Below, one piece after another: positions 17,472 to 26,162 of a stretch of DNA of 64,000 nucleotides. Every line of letters starts with the position of its first letter. Position 1 is the first letter of the stretch. The notes below the pieces were generated by a model. That model made no database searches, was not told the origin of the DNA, and worked only from the letters and a program-made list of their open reading frames with translations. The DNA is from Sediminibacterium sp965279585. Its GTDB lineage: Bacteria; Bacteroidota; Bacteroidia; Chitinophagales; Chitinophagaceae. Made by a program: the position numbers and the translations under genes. Location of the stretch: contig OZ257248.1 of assembly GCA_965279585.1 (NCBI GenBank), positions 2,666,001 to 2,730,000 on the forward strand. Reading direction: 5' to 3'.

Positions 17472-19700
17472 ATGCCACAGAACAACATATTGAAAACGCC
17501 ATTATCATCATTGGGCTATCAGTTCATCTCCACTCCCTTTTTACCGAAAGGGAAGGATGAATATTATCTGCGCAATATGCAAAACCGAAATGGTATTGCT
17601 TATCGCACATTGAATGCCTATGAAATTGAGGTTCTGGTAAGAAACAGAAATACAAGTGACGATTGGAATAAAATTCTCGTATCAGATGCTTTCAACCCTG
17701 AACTCGTCAAAAACTGTAAATTCTTTGGTCTTGTTCGTATCGGTAAACTTGAACCATTCTGTTTGGGTTTCAGTGATTTGAAAGTGCCTGTTGGGCTTTA
17801 CAATTCTACCATCATCAGCTGCGACTTTGGAGACAATGTGTGTATCGACAACGTAAACTATTTATCACATTATATCATAGGTAGCGAAGTGATTATCTCT
17901 AACGTGAATGAATTGGTGGCCACCAATCATGCAAAATTTGGTAATGGTATTATAAAAGAAGGAGAGTCTGAAGATGTAAGGATATGGATGGAGATCTGTA
18001 ATGAAAATACAGGAAGAAGGGTTTTACCTTTTAATGGCATGCTTGCAGGAGATGCTTTATTGTGGAGTAGAGATAAAGACGATAAAATATTACAGGACAA
18101 GTACAGACAATTTACTGAAGCACGTTTTGATAATAAAAGAGGATATTATGGCAAGATCGGCGATAGAACAGTGATCAAAAACTGTAGCATCATCAAAGAT
18201 GTTTGGATTGGAACCGATGCCTACATTAAAGGCGCCAATAAATTAAAGAACCTCACCATTAATTCCGGTGAGGAAGGTAAAACACAAATTGGTGAAGGTT
18301 GTGAAGCTGTGAATGGTATTATTGGTTTTGGTTGTAAAATGTTTTATGGTGTTAAAGCGGTTCGCTTTATTATGGCATCTCATTCACAATTAAAGTATGG
18401 GGCCAGACTTATCAACTCTTATTTAGGACATAATGCAACCATTTCTTGTTGTGAGGTTTTGAACTCATTGATCTTCCCTGCTCATGAGCAACATCACAAT
18501 AACTCTTTTCTTTGTGCCGCACTGGTGATGGGACAAAGTAATATTGCTGCAGGTGCTACGATTGGATCCAATCATAACAGTCGGGGTGCTGATGGTGAGA
18601 TCATTATGGGGCGCGGGTTCTGGCCGGGTTTATGTGTAAGCCTTAAACACAATTCCGTATTTGCCGGATTTACCATTCTCACGAAAGGCGACTATCCTTC
18701 AGAACTAAACATCAAGATACCTTTCTCACTGGTAAGTAATGACGTAAGTAATGATCAGTTATTGGTCATGCCCGGCTATTGGTTCTTATACAACATGTAT
18801 GCGTTAGCCAGAAATGCCTGGAAATATGTAGACAGAGACAAGAGATCTGAACGTATTCAATTGATCGAATATGACTATCTCGCACCAGATACGATCAATG
18901 AAATGTTTACATCATTAAGCATTATTGAAGAGGTAACCGGACATGCGTATCATAAAGCACAAAACAATAGTCGCAAACCATTAACAAAGGAAGAGGCAAT
19001 ATTAACAGGAAAACAGTTGTTGTCAAGTACAGACAAAGTTGTAGATCAATTAGAAGTGTTGGTGGATGGCTTTGAAAACAGTAAACGAAAAGTAGTATTA
19101 CTTAAGGTTAGAACGGCGTATCATTTGTTCAGAGATTTGATCCGGTATTATGGAGCTATCCATCTGATTGCCATATTGGAAGAATTAAAATCCGGCAATA
19201 TTGAAGCATTACAGAGTGCCTTACCGGCTAAAAATAGCAGAAATGAATGGACCAATTTGGGTGGTCAGTTGATCCCTGAAACTGAATTACAACAGTTAAA
19301 GGAAAAGATCAAAAAAGGAAAGCTCGTTTCTTGGGATGATGTACACAAATACTATACACAACTTGGGAATAAATACTATCAACAAAAAACAGCTCATGCT
19401 TTAGCTGCTCTTGAAGAGATTGAAGAAACCAAGTTGAGGAAGATATCTACTGCGCAACTAAAGCAACTACTCGACCATGCGATATCTGTCAAAGAATGGA
19501 TGACAAAGGGTATTCATGAGTCAAGGGCTAAAGACTATCAAAATCCTTTTAGAAAAATGGTCTATGAAAGCTTTTCAGAAATGAATACCGTTCTGGGTAA
19601 ACTGGAAGAAAATAGCTTCATCAACCAACAAATGCAAGAGTTAGAAGCTTTTAAAAAGAAGATTCAAACACTTAAAAAATCTTTCAAGATAAAAGCATAA
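17472..19700 (+). CDS. DUF4954 protein with left-handed beta-helix repeats
   Basis: A 742-residue cytoplasmic protein of the Bacteroidota-associated DUF4954 family. Residues about 80-400 contain imperfect hexapeptide turns (VGLYNSTIISCDFGDNVCID, IGDRTVIKNCSIIKDVWIG, AGATIGSNHNSRGADGEIIMG) typical of a left-handed beta-helix, the scaffold of many acyltransferases; the C-terminal third is helical with Lys/Glu-rich coils. No nucleotidyltransferase motif is visible. Location 63 bases after glmS on the same strand invites a role in amino-sugar or envelope precursor metabolism, which is inference only. The ATG at 17472 gives MPQNNILKTPL. A bidirectional terminator follows directly. Confidence 0.8.
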   Translation: MPQNNILKTPLSSLGYQFISTPFLPKGKDEYYLRNMQNRNGIAYRTLNAYEIEVLVRNRNTSDDWNKILVSDAFNPELVKNCKFFGLVRIGKLEPFCLGFSDLKVPVGLYNSTIISCDFGDNVCIDNVNYLSHYIIGSEVIISNVNELVATNHAKFGNGIIKEGESEDVRIWMEICNENTGRRVLPFNGMLAGDALLWSRDKDDKILQDKYRQFTEARFDNKRGYYGKIGDRTVIKNCSIIKDVWIGTDAYIKGANKLKNLTINSGEEGKTQIGEGCEAVNGIIGFGCKMFYGVKAVRFIMASHSQLKYGARLINSYLGHNATISCCEVLNSLIFPAHEQHHNNSFLCAALVMGQSNIAAGATIGSNHNSRGADGEIIMGRGFWPGLCVSLKHNSVFAGFTILTKGDYPSELNIKIPFSLVSNDVSNDQLLVMPGYWFLYNMYALARNAWKYVDRDKRSERIQLIEYDYLAPDTINEMFTSLSIIEEVTGHAYHKAQNNSRKPLTKEEAILTGKQLLSSTDKVVDQLEVLVDGFENSKRKVVLLKVRTAYHLFRDLIRYYGAIHLIAILEELKSGNIEALQSALPAKNSRNEWTNLGGQLIPETELQQLKEKIKKGKLVSWDDVHKYYTQLGNKYYQQKTAHALAALEEIEETKLRKISTAQLKQLLDHAISVKEWMTKGIHESRAKDYQNPFRKMVYESFSEMNTVLGKLEENSFINQQMQELEAFKKKIQTLKKSFKIKA

Positions 19701-19701
19701 A

Positions 19702-19745
19702 AAAAGGGTAACCATCTTTCAGAGAAAGATTGGTTACCCCGTTTT
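19702..19745. terminator. Bidirectional intrinsic terminator
   Basis: GGGTAACCATCTTTC (19706-19720) pairs with GAAAGATTGGTTACCC (19724-19739), leaving one bulged base. A-tract AAAAAA precedes and GTTTTAAAA follows, so it can end transcription from DUF4954 and from the convergent outer-membrane protein gene. Confidence 0.85.
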
Positions 19746-19768
19746 AAAATCCTGATGGATATTGGATT

Positions 19769-20359
19769 TTAAAACCGCAAACCTAAGCCCAGCTGAATCT
19801 GCTGGTTGGTCCACTTATCTTTATTATCAATATCGTTGATGTTTTGCAATCCGATATTATATCTTCCATAGATACGTACAAACTTAAAGTTGAGTTGCCC
19901 GCCGGCTACCATGGAGAAATCTCCTGATTTAAACGCGCTTTCTCCATTTTGTAAGAGGGTTTTGTCCTGATTCAATAATATCCCAAACTGAGGTCCTACA
20001 TTTAAAGTAAGAATACCCGCTACAGAATAGCGTAACAAAACGGGGATCGCCAAATAATCCAGTTTGATCTTCTCACTATTATTCAATGGATTGATCTGAC
20101 TTGAATACAATGTATTGAAGCTGCTTCTCTTAGTACTGGTCTGACTCCACAATAACTCCGGCTGGATACCCCATTTTCTGTTCAGATCCACTTCCAGAAA
20201 GCCCCCAAAATGGTAAGAAAGGTCAAAACCATCTTTAAATGACTGGCCGGATATTTTATTCAGATTGGTTCCGAGTTTTACACCAACTCTTGCTCCCTGA
20301 GCATTTACAAGGGTAACAGTACCCATAAAAACGACGACTGCTAATAATAATTTCTTCAT
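19769..20359 (-). CDS. Outer-membrane beta-barrel protein (porin-like)
   Basis: A 196-residue secreted protein: signal peptide (about 1-20, ending VNAQG), then alternating amphipathic strands that begin RVGVKLGTNLNKISG and finish with the typical barrel C-terminus QIQLGLGLRF. Length and pattern match the PF13568-like small outer-membrane barrel family abundant in Bacteroidota; transport function is unproven and structural or adhesive roles are equally possible. ATG at 20359. It is convergent with DUF4954 and shares its terminator. Confidence 0.82.
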   Translation of the reverse strand: MKKLLLAVVVFMGTVTLVNAQGARVGVKLGTNLNKISGQSFKDGFDLSYHFGGFLEVDLNRKWGIQPELLWSQTSTKRSSFNTLYSSQINPLNNSEKIKLDYLAIPVLLRYSVAGILTLNVGPQFGILLNQDKTLLQNGESAFKSGDFSMVAGGQLNFKFVRIYGRYNIGLQNINDIDNKDKWTNQQIQLGLGLRF

Positions 20360-20475
20360 AAGGTTTATTTTATTCTACTTTCTTTTCAAGCACCGTGCCA
20401 AAAATCATATACAAGATGCAAATCAAGGCCGTAACGCTGCACAACCATTTATTATTGTGGATTGTTGATCATTCT

Positions 20476-20751
20476 ATGGAAATTTTAACAGAAAAAGACA
20501 TCGACCGTATCATAGAAATGGCCTGGGAGGATCGTACCCCATTTGAGGCCATTTTGTTCCAATTTGGTCTAAAAGAGAAGGAAGTGATTGAACTCATGCG
20601 TGCCAACAGCAAAAAGAGCAGTTTTAAAATGTGGCGTAAAAGAATGGCCGGTAGATTTACCAAACACGCAAAACTGAGAGGTGAAGATGTGAGTAGGTTC
20701 AAATGTTCACGTCAAAGAGCCATTAGCTTGAATAAAATCAGTAAAAGGTGA
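20476..20751 (+). CDS. TIGR03643-like conserved small protein
   Basis: A 91-residue basic protein. I place the start at ATG 20476 (MEILTEKDIDRIIEMAWEDR), where family conservation begins; the frame is open back to 20395 but that part is not family-like. The N-terminal half resembles a short helical region (FEAILFQFGLKEKEVIELMR) and the C-terminal half is Lys/Arg-rich with RKRMAGRFTKHAKLRG, suggesting nucleic-acid contact. The family is conserved but uncharacterised to my knowledge. It precedes the DUF2911 gene by 36 bases. Confidence 0.75.
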   Translation: MEILTEKDIDRIIEMAWEDRTPFEAILFQFGLKEKEVIELMRANSKKSSFKMWRKRMAGRFTKHAKLRGEDVSRFKCSRQRAISLNKISKR

Positions 20752-20787
20752 CCCATTAACCGCTTACTTTGCATCAAATTTTACACC

Positions 20788-21363
20788 ATGCGTTTCCTCT
20801 TTTCGCTTTTGCTCTTATTCGGTTGCCTGGGACTTAGCGCACAGCACAAACATGTTTCAGGTGATGGTTATGCGGATAGTATCAACAAAGGTTTAATCGC
20901 TAGAGACACTATGAAGGGAAGCCCAAAAAGAGTAACCATGAAAACGATCGGTGATACACATATTCACATCGAATATGGATCACCGGGTGTAAAGGGAAGA
21001 ATGATATGGGGTGGATTAGTGGCGTATGATCAGGTATGGGCTACCGGTGCGCATAATGCTACATCTGTTGATTTTTCTACAGATGTTACCATTGGCGGAA
21101 AGAAGATTCAAAAAGGGAAATATGCACTGTTCACTATTCCGGGAAAAACAGAGTGGACGATCATCATCAATACAAAACACCAGCAACACCTAGCCGATGA
21201 CTACAATGCTGCGGAAGATGTGGTACGCGTAAAAGTTAAGCCCCTGAAAAAACAAAGTATCACACAAAGACTTACTTATGAGGTAATACCCGTCGCTAAG
21301 GATGCTGCAATAGCCATCGAATGGGAATATGTACGTGTACAGCTTCCGGTTAAACTTGGATAA
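20788..21363 (+). CDS. Secreted DUF2911 protein
   Basis: A 191-residue protein with signal peptide at about 1-19 (LGLSAQ). The rest is the DUF2911 domain, marked by IEYGSPGVKGRMIWGGL, VWATGAHNATSVDFSTDV, KGKYALFTIPGKTEWTIIIN and AIEWEYVRVQLPV near the C-terminus. The family is predicted periplasmic and beta-rich; no activity is established to my knowledge. A near-match to the -7 box, TTACTTTG, lies just upstream. It converges with gamma-glutamyltransferase with only 2 bases between stops. Confidence 0.82.
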   Translation: MRFLFSLLLLFGCLGLSAQHKHVSGDGYADSINKGLIARDTMKGSPKRVTMKTIGDTHIHIEYGSPGVKGRMIWGGLVAYDQVWATGAHNATSVDFSTDVTIGGKKIQKGKYALFTIPGKTEWTIIINTKHQQHLADDYNAAEDVVRVKVKPLKKQSITQRLTYEVIPVAKDAAIAIEWEYVRVQLPVKLG

Positions 21364-21365
21364 AA

Positions 21366-22988
21366 TTATCGATCGATAACAGGAGATTTCCCATCTCCCC
21401 TTTTATCGGTACCGATGTCATAACCAATGATCTTTCCATTGACATCCCGTAGTATCTTGATACCATGTGCGTTACCGATACTGCCTTTTCTTATCTGATG
21501 ACCCTTTTGTCTTAATACTTTAATCACATCTTCAGGCATATCAGGATCAACGCGAATAAAATTAGGTTCTACAAATGCGATCTTAGGTGCATCAATAGCA
21601 GCTTGCATATTCATCTGATGATCGATCAAATTAAAAATGATCTGCGGTACGTTTTGAGTGATGGTATGTCCCCCCGGTGTACCCAAAGCAGCCCATGGCA
21701 AACCATCTTTTAAGATGATCACCGGACAATCACCTGAAAGTTTATGTCTGGCCGGAAATGCATCCATTGGATTACCCTTGGGTTCAAATGTGGAATAGGC
21801 CATTGAATTATTCATACAAATACCGGTTCCTTCAATAAATACCCTGCTTCCAAAAGAATTACCAAGTGTCTGGGTAGCACTCACCATATTACCCCACTGA
21901 TCAATAACAACAAAATGAGTGGTATTCTTACTTTCTACATTAAATGGTGGCTTGAACAATGAAGCGGTATCCTTACTGATTTTGCTAAGCGTATTTCTCA
22001 ACACTTGAGTGGATAAAATACTATCAATAGGCGCTCGACGAATGTCCGGATCAAAAGAATAAGCAAGTCTTGCTTTGTAAGATTCTTTGGTCATTTCAGC
22101 GAACAAATGAAGGTATTCACCACTGTTATGTGATAGTTTTTGATTCCCCGCCGCTTGCATCAATCCAAGGTTTACAAACGCAGCAAAAGAATTAGCAGGT
22201 AAGGATGCTGTATAAACCGAATACCCTTTATAGTTGATCTGTAAAGGATCCCACCATTCTGCCTGATGTTGTTGTAGGTCTTTCAATCGCAGGAAACTTT
22301 CTGCAGTTTTCATTTGCTGATCGATCTGTATTCCGATAGCCCCCCGATAAAAAACATCAACACCTTCAGAAGCGATTCTTTTAAAAGTTGCTGCAAGATC
22401 TTTTTGTATCAAACGATCACCTGCTTGTAATGATGTTGATTGCTGACCGAATATTTGTTGTGCATAAGATGAAAAGTGAGGATAGGCTTCCTGAATAAAT
22501 TCGGCTGTATTTTTTGAAATAATAAATCCTTTTTCTGCATAGTCAATCGCTGGAATAAAAAGATCAGCCCATTGAATGGTGCCATAAGATTGGTGCATTA
22601 AAGCCCATGCATTCAGGTTACCCGGTGTAGAAATAGACTTGGGGCCAATTCTGTTTTTTTGATAATCCGGGGTTGGAGCGCGCATCAGATCTGTATTTGT
22701 GGCTTCCGGAAATCTACCGCTGGCATTCAAAAAGCGAATCTGTTTTGTCTTTACGTCATAGATCAAGATCGTGCCATAACCTCCAATACCTGACATCATA
22801 GGTTCTACTACGTTCAGTGATGCAGCAATGGCTACGGCTGCATCAAAAGCATTCCCACCTTTTTTGAGGATATCATATCCGGCTCTCGTTGCCAAAGGGT
22901 GTGCAGAACTAACACTCCCATTGATTGACTGAGCATTTATTTGAAAAAGGATGGATAAGAAAAGACATAGTATACTGAATCTACGCAT
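21366..22988 (-). CDS. ggt: Gamma-glutamyltransferase
   Basis: A 540-residue N-terminal-nucleophile hydrolase that cleaves or transfers gamma-glutamyl groups from glutathione and related peptides. A signal peptide (about 1-20, FQINAQ) directs it to the periplasm. The large subunit carries GGNAFDAAVA and MSGIGGYG; autocleavage should expose Thr356 in KNTTHFVVID, generating the small subunit that contains GNSFGSRV and the oxyanion loop near ALGTPGGH. Length and both halves are complete, so the enzyme looks active. The ATG at 22988 is followed by MRRFSILCLF. It stands between a convergent DUF2911 gene and the phosphoesterase. Confidence 0.93.
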   Translation of the reverse strand: MRRFSILCLFLSILFQINAQSINGSVSSAHPLATRAGYDILKKGGNAFDAAVAIAASLNVVEPMMSGIGGYGTILIYDVKTKQIRFLNASGRFPEATNTDLMRAPTPDYQKNRIGPKSISTPGNLNAWALMHQSYGTIQWADLFIPAIDYAEKGFIISKNTAEFIQEAYPHFSSYAQQIFGQQSTSLQAGDRLIQKDLAATFKRIASEGVDVFYRGAIGIQIDQQMKTAESFLRLKDLQQHQAEWWDPLQINYKGYSVYTASLPANSFAAFVNLGLMQAAGNQKLSHNSGEYLHLFAEMTKESYKARLAYSFDPDIRRAPIDSILSTQVLRNTLSKISKDTASLFKPPFNVESKNTTHFVVIDQWGNMVSATQTLGNSFGSRVFIEGTGICMNNSMAYSTFEPKGNPMDAFPARHKLSGDCPVIILKDGLPWAALGTPGGHTITQNVPQIIFNLIDHQMNMQAAIDAPKIAFVEPNFIRVDPDMPEDVIKVLRQKGHQIRKGSIGNAHGIKILRDVNGKIIGYDIGTDKRGDGKSPVIDR

Positions 22989-23088
22989 AGAGTCATGATT
23001 TATAAGAAAGATACGACATCAAAAAAAATGTCTTTTGAATAAATCATGAACTACGTAACAACATCCACAAATAACAAACAGATCCTTC

Positions 23089-24336
23089 TTACACAAATTC
23101 TAAAACCGTGATCTCGGGTAGTATTCCTACACGACCCGGATAGCCGATAAAACCAAATCCTCTGTTCACGTACAACTTTTGTTTTCCTTCCTCATACAAT
23201 CCGGCCCACTGTTTATACATCCATTGAACAGGGCTCCATTTGAAATAAGGATTTTCAAGTCCAAACTGCATCCCGTGTGTATGACCTGATAACATGAGAT
23301 CAATATCCGGATACTCGGTTCTGATTTGTGCATCCCAATGACTGGGATCATGACTTAACAATACTTTGAAAGGGATTTTTTCAGTGCCGGGATAAGCCAA
23401 ATCCATTTTACCATATTTCGGAAAACGACCCTTAGCACCCCAATTCTCAATACCTAATAATGCAATTTGCTGACCAGTTCTTTCAAATGTTACATGTTCA
23501 TTCATCAACAAGCGCCACCCCATTTCTGCATGCGTTTTTTTCAAAGCCTCCAGATTGGCCGCTTTTTCTTCACGAGTAGGCCAAGAAACATAATCACCAT
23601 AATCATGATTTCCTAAAGTACTGAACACTCCCATCGGAGCTTTTAAACGGGCAAACACAGATTTATACTCCTCCATCTCAGATGCACGATCGTTGACGAG
23701 ATCTCCGGTAAATACGATCAGATCAGGTTTTTCCTGAAGGATCATATCAATCCCATGATCAACTGCTTTTTTGTTCTGAAAGCTACCGCTGTGAATATCG
23801 CTGATATGAACCATTTTCATTCCGCGAAAAGCTTCGGGTAGATTGGGAAATGAAAGTTTTAGTCTTTTGATCTGATAATTGTATTTATTACTGAACCCAT
23901 ATAATAAAGTTCCAAACAATGACCCACCAATACCCAATCCCAGCCAACTCAAGAAAGTGGAACGAGGAATTCCCCCACCGGTATTCACGTATTGTGCACC
24001 TGTCCCTGGAAATATTTTACCCATTAACCAAAGGGCCATACGTCTTAGGTCATCGGTCAAAAAGAAAAGTGCAGCAATAAGTTTGGCAAAAAATAGCCCT
24101 ACCAGGATGGCAAAAATGTAATTCCTGTAAAATTTAGAGTTCTGTAAGAGTTGGATGTAAGGGAAAGATATCAACGCAACCAGTGTAACCACTGACAGAA
24201 CCCAATAGCCAATATGGATGATCATTCTGGTTTTATCGGAAAGGGTCTGTGTTACGGTTCTGACAGCCTGAAATACATAAAAATCAAGTAGAAGCATGAT
24301 GAGGGCTATCACCCACAGAGTACCGGCATTACGCAT
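23089..24336 (-). CDS. Membrane-anchored metallophosphoesterase
   Basis: A 415-residue protein with about four N-terminal membrane segments (residues 5-25, 38-58, 72-95 and 130-155) and a C-terminal calcineurin-like phosphoesterase domain holding all metal motifs: HISDIHSGS, VFTGDLVND, LGNHDYGD and GHTHGMQFG. This matches YkuE/YaeI-type enzymes, some of which act on lipid pyrophosphates such as UDP-diacylglucosamine. Substrate here is unknown. ATG at 24336. Transcribed away from UPF0173, and probably its own unit. Confidence 0.9.
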   Translation of the reverse strand: MRNAGTLWVIALIMLLLDFYVFQAVRTVTQTLSDKTRMIIHIGYWVLSVVTLVALISFPYIQLLQNSKFYRNYIFAILVGLFFAKLIAALFFLTDDLRRMALWLMGKIFPGTGAQYVNTGGGIPRSTFLSWLGLGIGGSLFGTLLYGFSNKYNYQIKRLKLSFPNLPEAFRGMKMVHISDIHSGSFQNKKAVDHGIDMILQEKPDLIVFTGDLVNDRASEMEEYKSVFARLKAPMGVFSTLGNHDYGDYVSWPTREEKAANLEALKKTHAEMGWRLLMNEHVTFERTGQQIALLGIENWGAKGRFPKYGKMDLAYPGTEKIPFKVLLSHDPSHWDAQIRTEYPDIDLMLSGHTHGMQFGLENPYFKWSPVQWMYKQWAGLYEEGKQKLYVNRGFGFIGYPGRVGILPEITVLEFV

Positions 24337-24442
24337 GGAAAAATTTTAATGTATATATGTAGACGAATTATCGATAAAAATATTGCATTTTCATCGAAGA
24401 TGTCATACATCAATAGGTAAGTACTCAGAGTTAACACATTGG

Positions 24443-24586
24443 TTACCCATACTGTTTAAATATTCTTTCTAACCCCAAAAAAGACATGATCAAACCATCA
24501 ACGATAAGCCATGGACCACCGACTAATCCTATGGATAATATTCTTTCAAAAGATGTTACTGAAACCGTATTTTTGGCGTCCTTCAA
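24443..24586 (-). CDS. Possible 47-residue membrane mini-protein (doubtful)
   Basis: On the minus strand, a TTG at 24586 opens a 47-codon frame to TAA at 24443. The translation has a Lys/Asp-containing start, a hydrophobic stretch SIGLVGGPWLIVDGLIMSF and a polar end LERIFKQYG, resembling a small single-helix protein or the C-terminal remnant of a transporter. It occupies the 262-base divergent gap before UPF0173 and overlaps that gene's -7 box, which argues against coding or indicates overlapping signals. I recognise no family. Confidence 0.22.
   Translation of the reverse strand: MKDAKNTVSVTSFERILSIGLVGGPWLIVDGLIMSFLGLERIFKQYG
24568..24575 (+). promoter_or_regulatory. -7 box for UPF0173 hydrolase
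   Basis: TATTTTTG is a perfect TAnnTTTG match, 23 bases before the ATG at 24599. A clear -33 TTG is lacking. Confidence 0.5.
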
Positions 24587-24598
24587 AGAATTGTGGCT

Positions 24599-25279
24599 AT
24601 GAAATTGACTTATTACGGACATTCCTGTTTTCAAGTAGAGATCAAAGGAAAAAAGATCCTTTTTGATCCTTTTATTACCTATAATGAACTGGCCAAGGAT
24701 ATTGATGTGAACAGTATTGAAGCCGATTATATTTTCTTATCCCATGGTCATGCCGATCATATTGCGGATGCTGTTGGGATCGCAAAGAGAACAGGTTGTA
24801 CTGTTGTAAGTGCATGGGAAGTTCATGAGTGGATCACCAAACAGGGGATCGAGAAATCACATCCCATGAATACAGGTGGCAAATGGAATTTTGATTTTGG
24901 AACGGTTAAATGTGTTGTTGCACAACATAGCAGTGGTTTACCGGATGGAAGTTATGGGGGTAACCCAATGGGCTTCCTTTTCATGACAAGTGAGGGTAAT
25001 TTCTACTATAGTGGTGATACTGCCCTAACACTTGACATGCAATTGATTCCGTCATGGACCCAGCTTGATTTTGCAGTGTTACCTCTGGGTGATAATTTCA
25101 CTATGGACGTGAGTGATGCTGTACGTTGTGCTGATTTTGTACAATGCAATCGAGTAGTTGGTGTACATTACAATACATTCGGATTTATTAAGATTGATAC
25201 TGAAGCGGCTGTACAAACATTTGAAGCTGCCGGTAAACAATTGTTATTACCGGGTATCGGAACAACTATTGACCTTTAA
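24599..25279 (+). CDS. UPF0173 metal-dependent hydrolase
   Basis: A 226-residue member of the metallo-beta-lactamase superfamily, UPF0173 branch (YtkL-like). The metal-binding motif HxHxDH appears as SHGHADH near residue 50; further ligands occur in AQHSSG, FYYSGDTA and VHYNTF. These proteins are cytoplasmic, with no firmly known substrate. ATG 24599 is chosen over GTG 24593. ParA starts 38 bases after its stop, possibly on the same transcript. Confidence 0.9.
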   Translation: MKLTYYGHSCFQVEIKGKKILFDPFITYNELAKDIDVNSIEADYIFLSHGHADHIADAVGIAKRTGCTVVSAWEVHEWITKQGIEKSHPMNTGGKWNFDFGTVKCVVAQHSSGLPDGSYGGNPMGFLFMTSEGNFYYSGDTALTLDMQLIPSWTQLDFAVLPLGDNFTMDVSDAVRCADFVQCNRVVGVHYNTFGFIKIDTEAAVQTFEAAGKQLLLPGIGTTIDL

Positions 25280-25289
25280 AATAAAAAAC

Positions 25290-25304
25290 TTCCGTTCAAC
25301 GGAA
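25290..25304 (+). repeat. Short palindrome between UPF0173 and parA
   Basis: TTCCGTT and AACGGAA flank a single C, giving a 15-base near-perfect palindrome 14 bases before the parA ATG. It could be an operator for ParA autoregulation or chance; the parS-type sequence GTTTCACGTGAAAC is not here. Confidence 0.35.
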
Positions 25305-25317
25305 TGTAAGAATCATT

Positions 25318-26118
25318 ATGGCGAGAATCATTGGAGTTGCCAATCAGAAAGGAGGCGTAGGTAAAACTACTACTGCTATTAATGTTGCCGCCAGCTTGGC
25401 TGTGCTTGAATTTAAAACATTATTAGTGGATGCTGATCCACAGGCCAACAGCACAACAGGTGTTGGATTTGACCTGCACAATATCACAAATAGCTTGTAT
25501 GACTGTATGGTGAATAATGCCATGGCTACTGACGTGATCCTGAAAAGTGAGATCCCCAATTTGGATATTATTCCTTCCCATATTGACCTGGTAGGTGCAG
25601 AGATCGAAATGATCAATTACCCCAACCGCGAGAATGTGATGAAAGGCATTCTGGATGCAGTGAAAGACCGATACGATTTTGTGATCATTGACTGCTCTCC
25701 TTCTTTAGGTCTCATCACAGTAAATTCTTTAGTGGCTTCTGATAGTGTGATCGTACCTGTTCAATGCGAGTTCTTTGCACTTGAAGGATTAGGTAAATTA
25801 TTGAATACGATCAAAATAGTTCAAAGTCGTCTGAATCCGGAGTTACAGATAGAAGGAATTCTGATGACCATGTATGATGGTCGTTTGCGTTTGTGCAATC
25901 AGGTAGTAAGTGAAGTAAGAAGACATTTTGATGAAATGGTTTTTTCTACCATTATACACAGAAACACAAGATTAAGTGAGTCGCCAAGCGTAGGCAAACC
26001 TGTTATCCTTTATGATGCAGAAAGTAAAGGAGCCATCAACTACCTGAATCTTGCAAAAGAGATCTTGCAGAACAATGGTTTGACCAAGATGTCGAATGAA
26101 GAAAGAATAATTGAATAG
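25318..26118 (+). CDS. parA: Chromosome partitioning ATPase ParA (Soj)
   Basis: A 266-residue deviant-Walker-A ATPase acting with ParB in chromosome segregation. KGGVGKTTT at residues 11-19 is the deviant P-loop, DADPQANSTTG near 40 the switch/Mg2+ motif, and FVIIDCSPSLG the Walker B region. Length and short N-terminus identify the chromosomal Soj type rather than plasmid ParA with an N-terminal HTH. Its TAG stop is the first three bases of the inverted repeat at 26116-26143, after which parB begins. Confidence 0.96.
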   Translation: MARIIGVANQKGGVGKTTTAINVAASLAVLEFKTLLVDADPQANSTTGVGFDLHNITNSLYDCMVNNAMATDVILKSEIPNLDIIPSHIDLVGAEIEMINYPNRENVMKGILDAVKDRYDFVIIDCSPSLGLITVNSLVASDSVIVPVQCEFFALEGLGKLLNTIKIVQSRLNPELQIEGILMTMYDGRLRLCNQVVSEVRRHFDEMVFSTIIHRNTRLSESPSVGKPVILYDAESKGAINYLNLAKEILQNNGLTKMSNEERIIE

Positions 26119-26143
26119 TCCATAGACCATGGTCCATGGACTA
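26116..26143. repeat. Word-like inverted repeat, CATAG/CATGG type, between parA and parB
   Basis: A 28-base palindrome (arms 26116-26129 and 26130-26143) centred on CCATGG and made of words TCCATAG, ACCATGG, TCCATGG and ACTA; one A/C mismatch breaks the pairing. It begins with the parA stop codon and contains an ATG at 26136 that opens the parB frame nine codons early. Confidence 0.85.
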
Positions 26144-26162
26144 TGTTCTAAAACTCAATACT

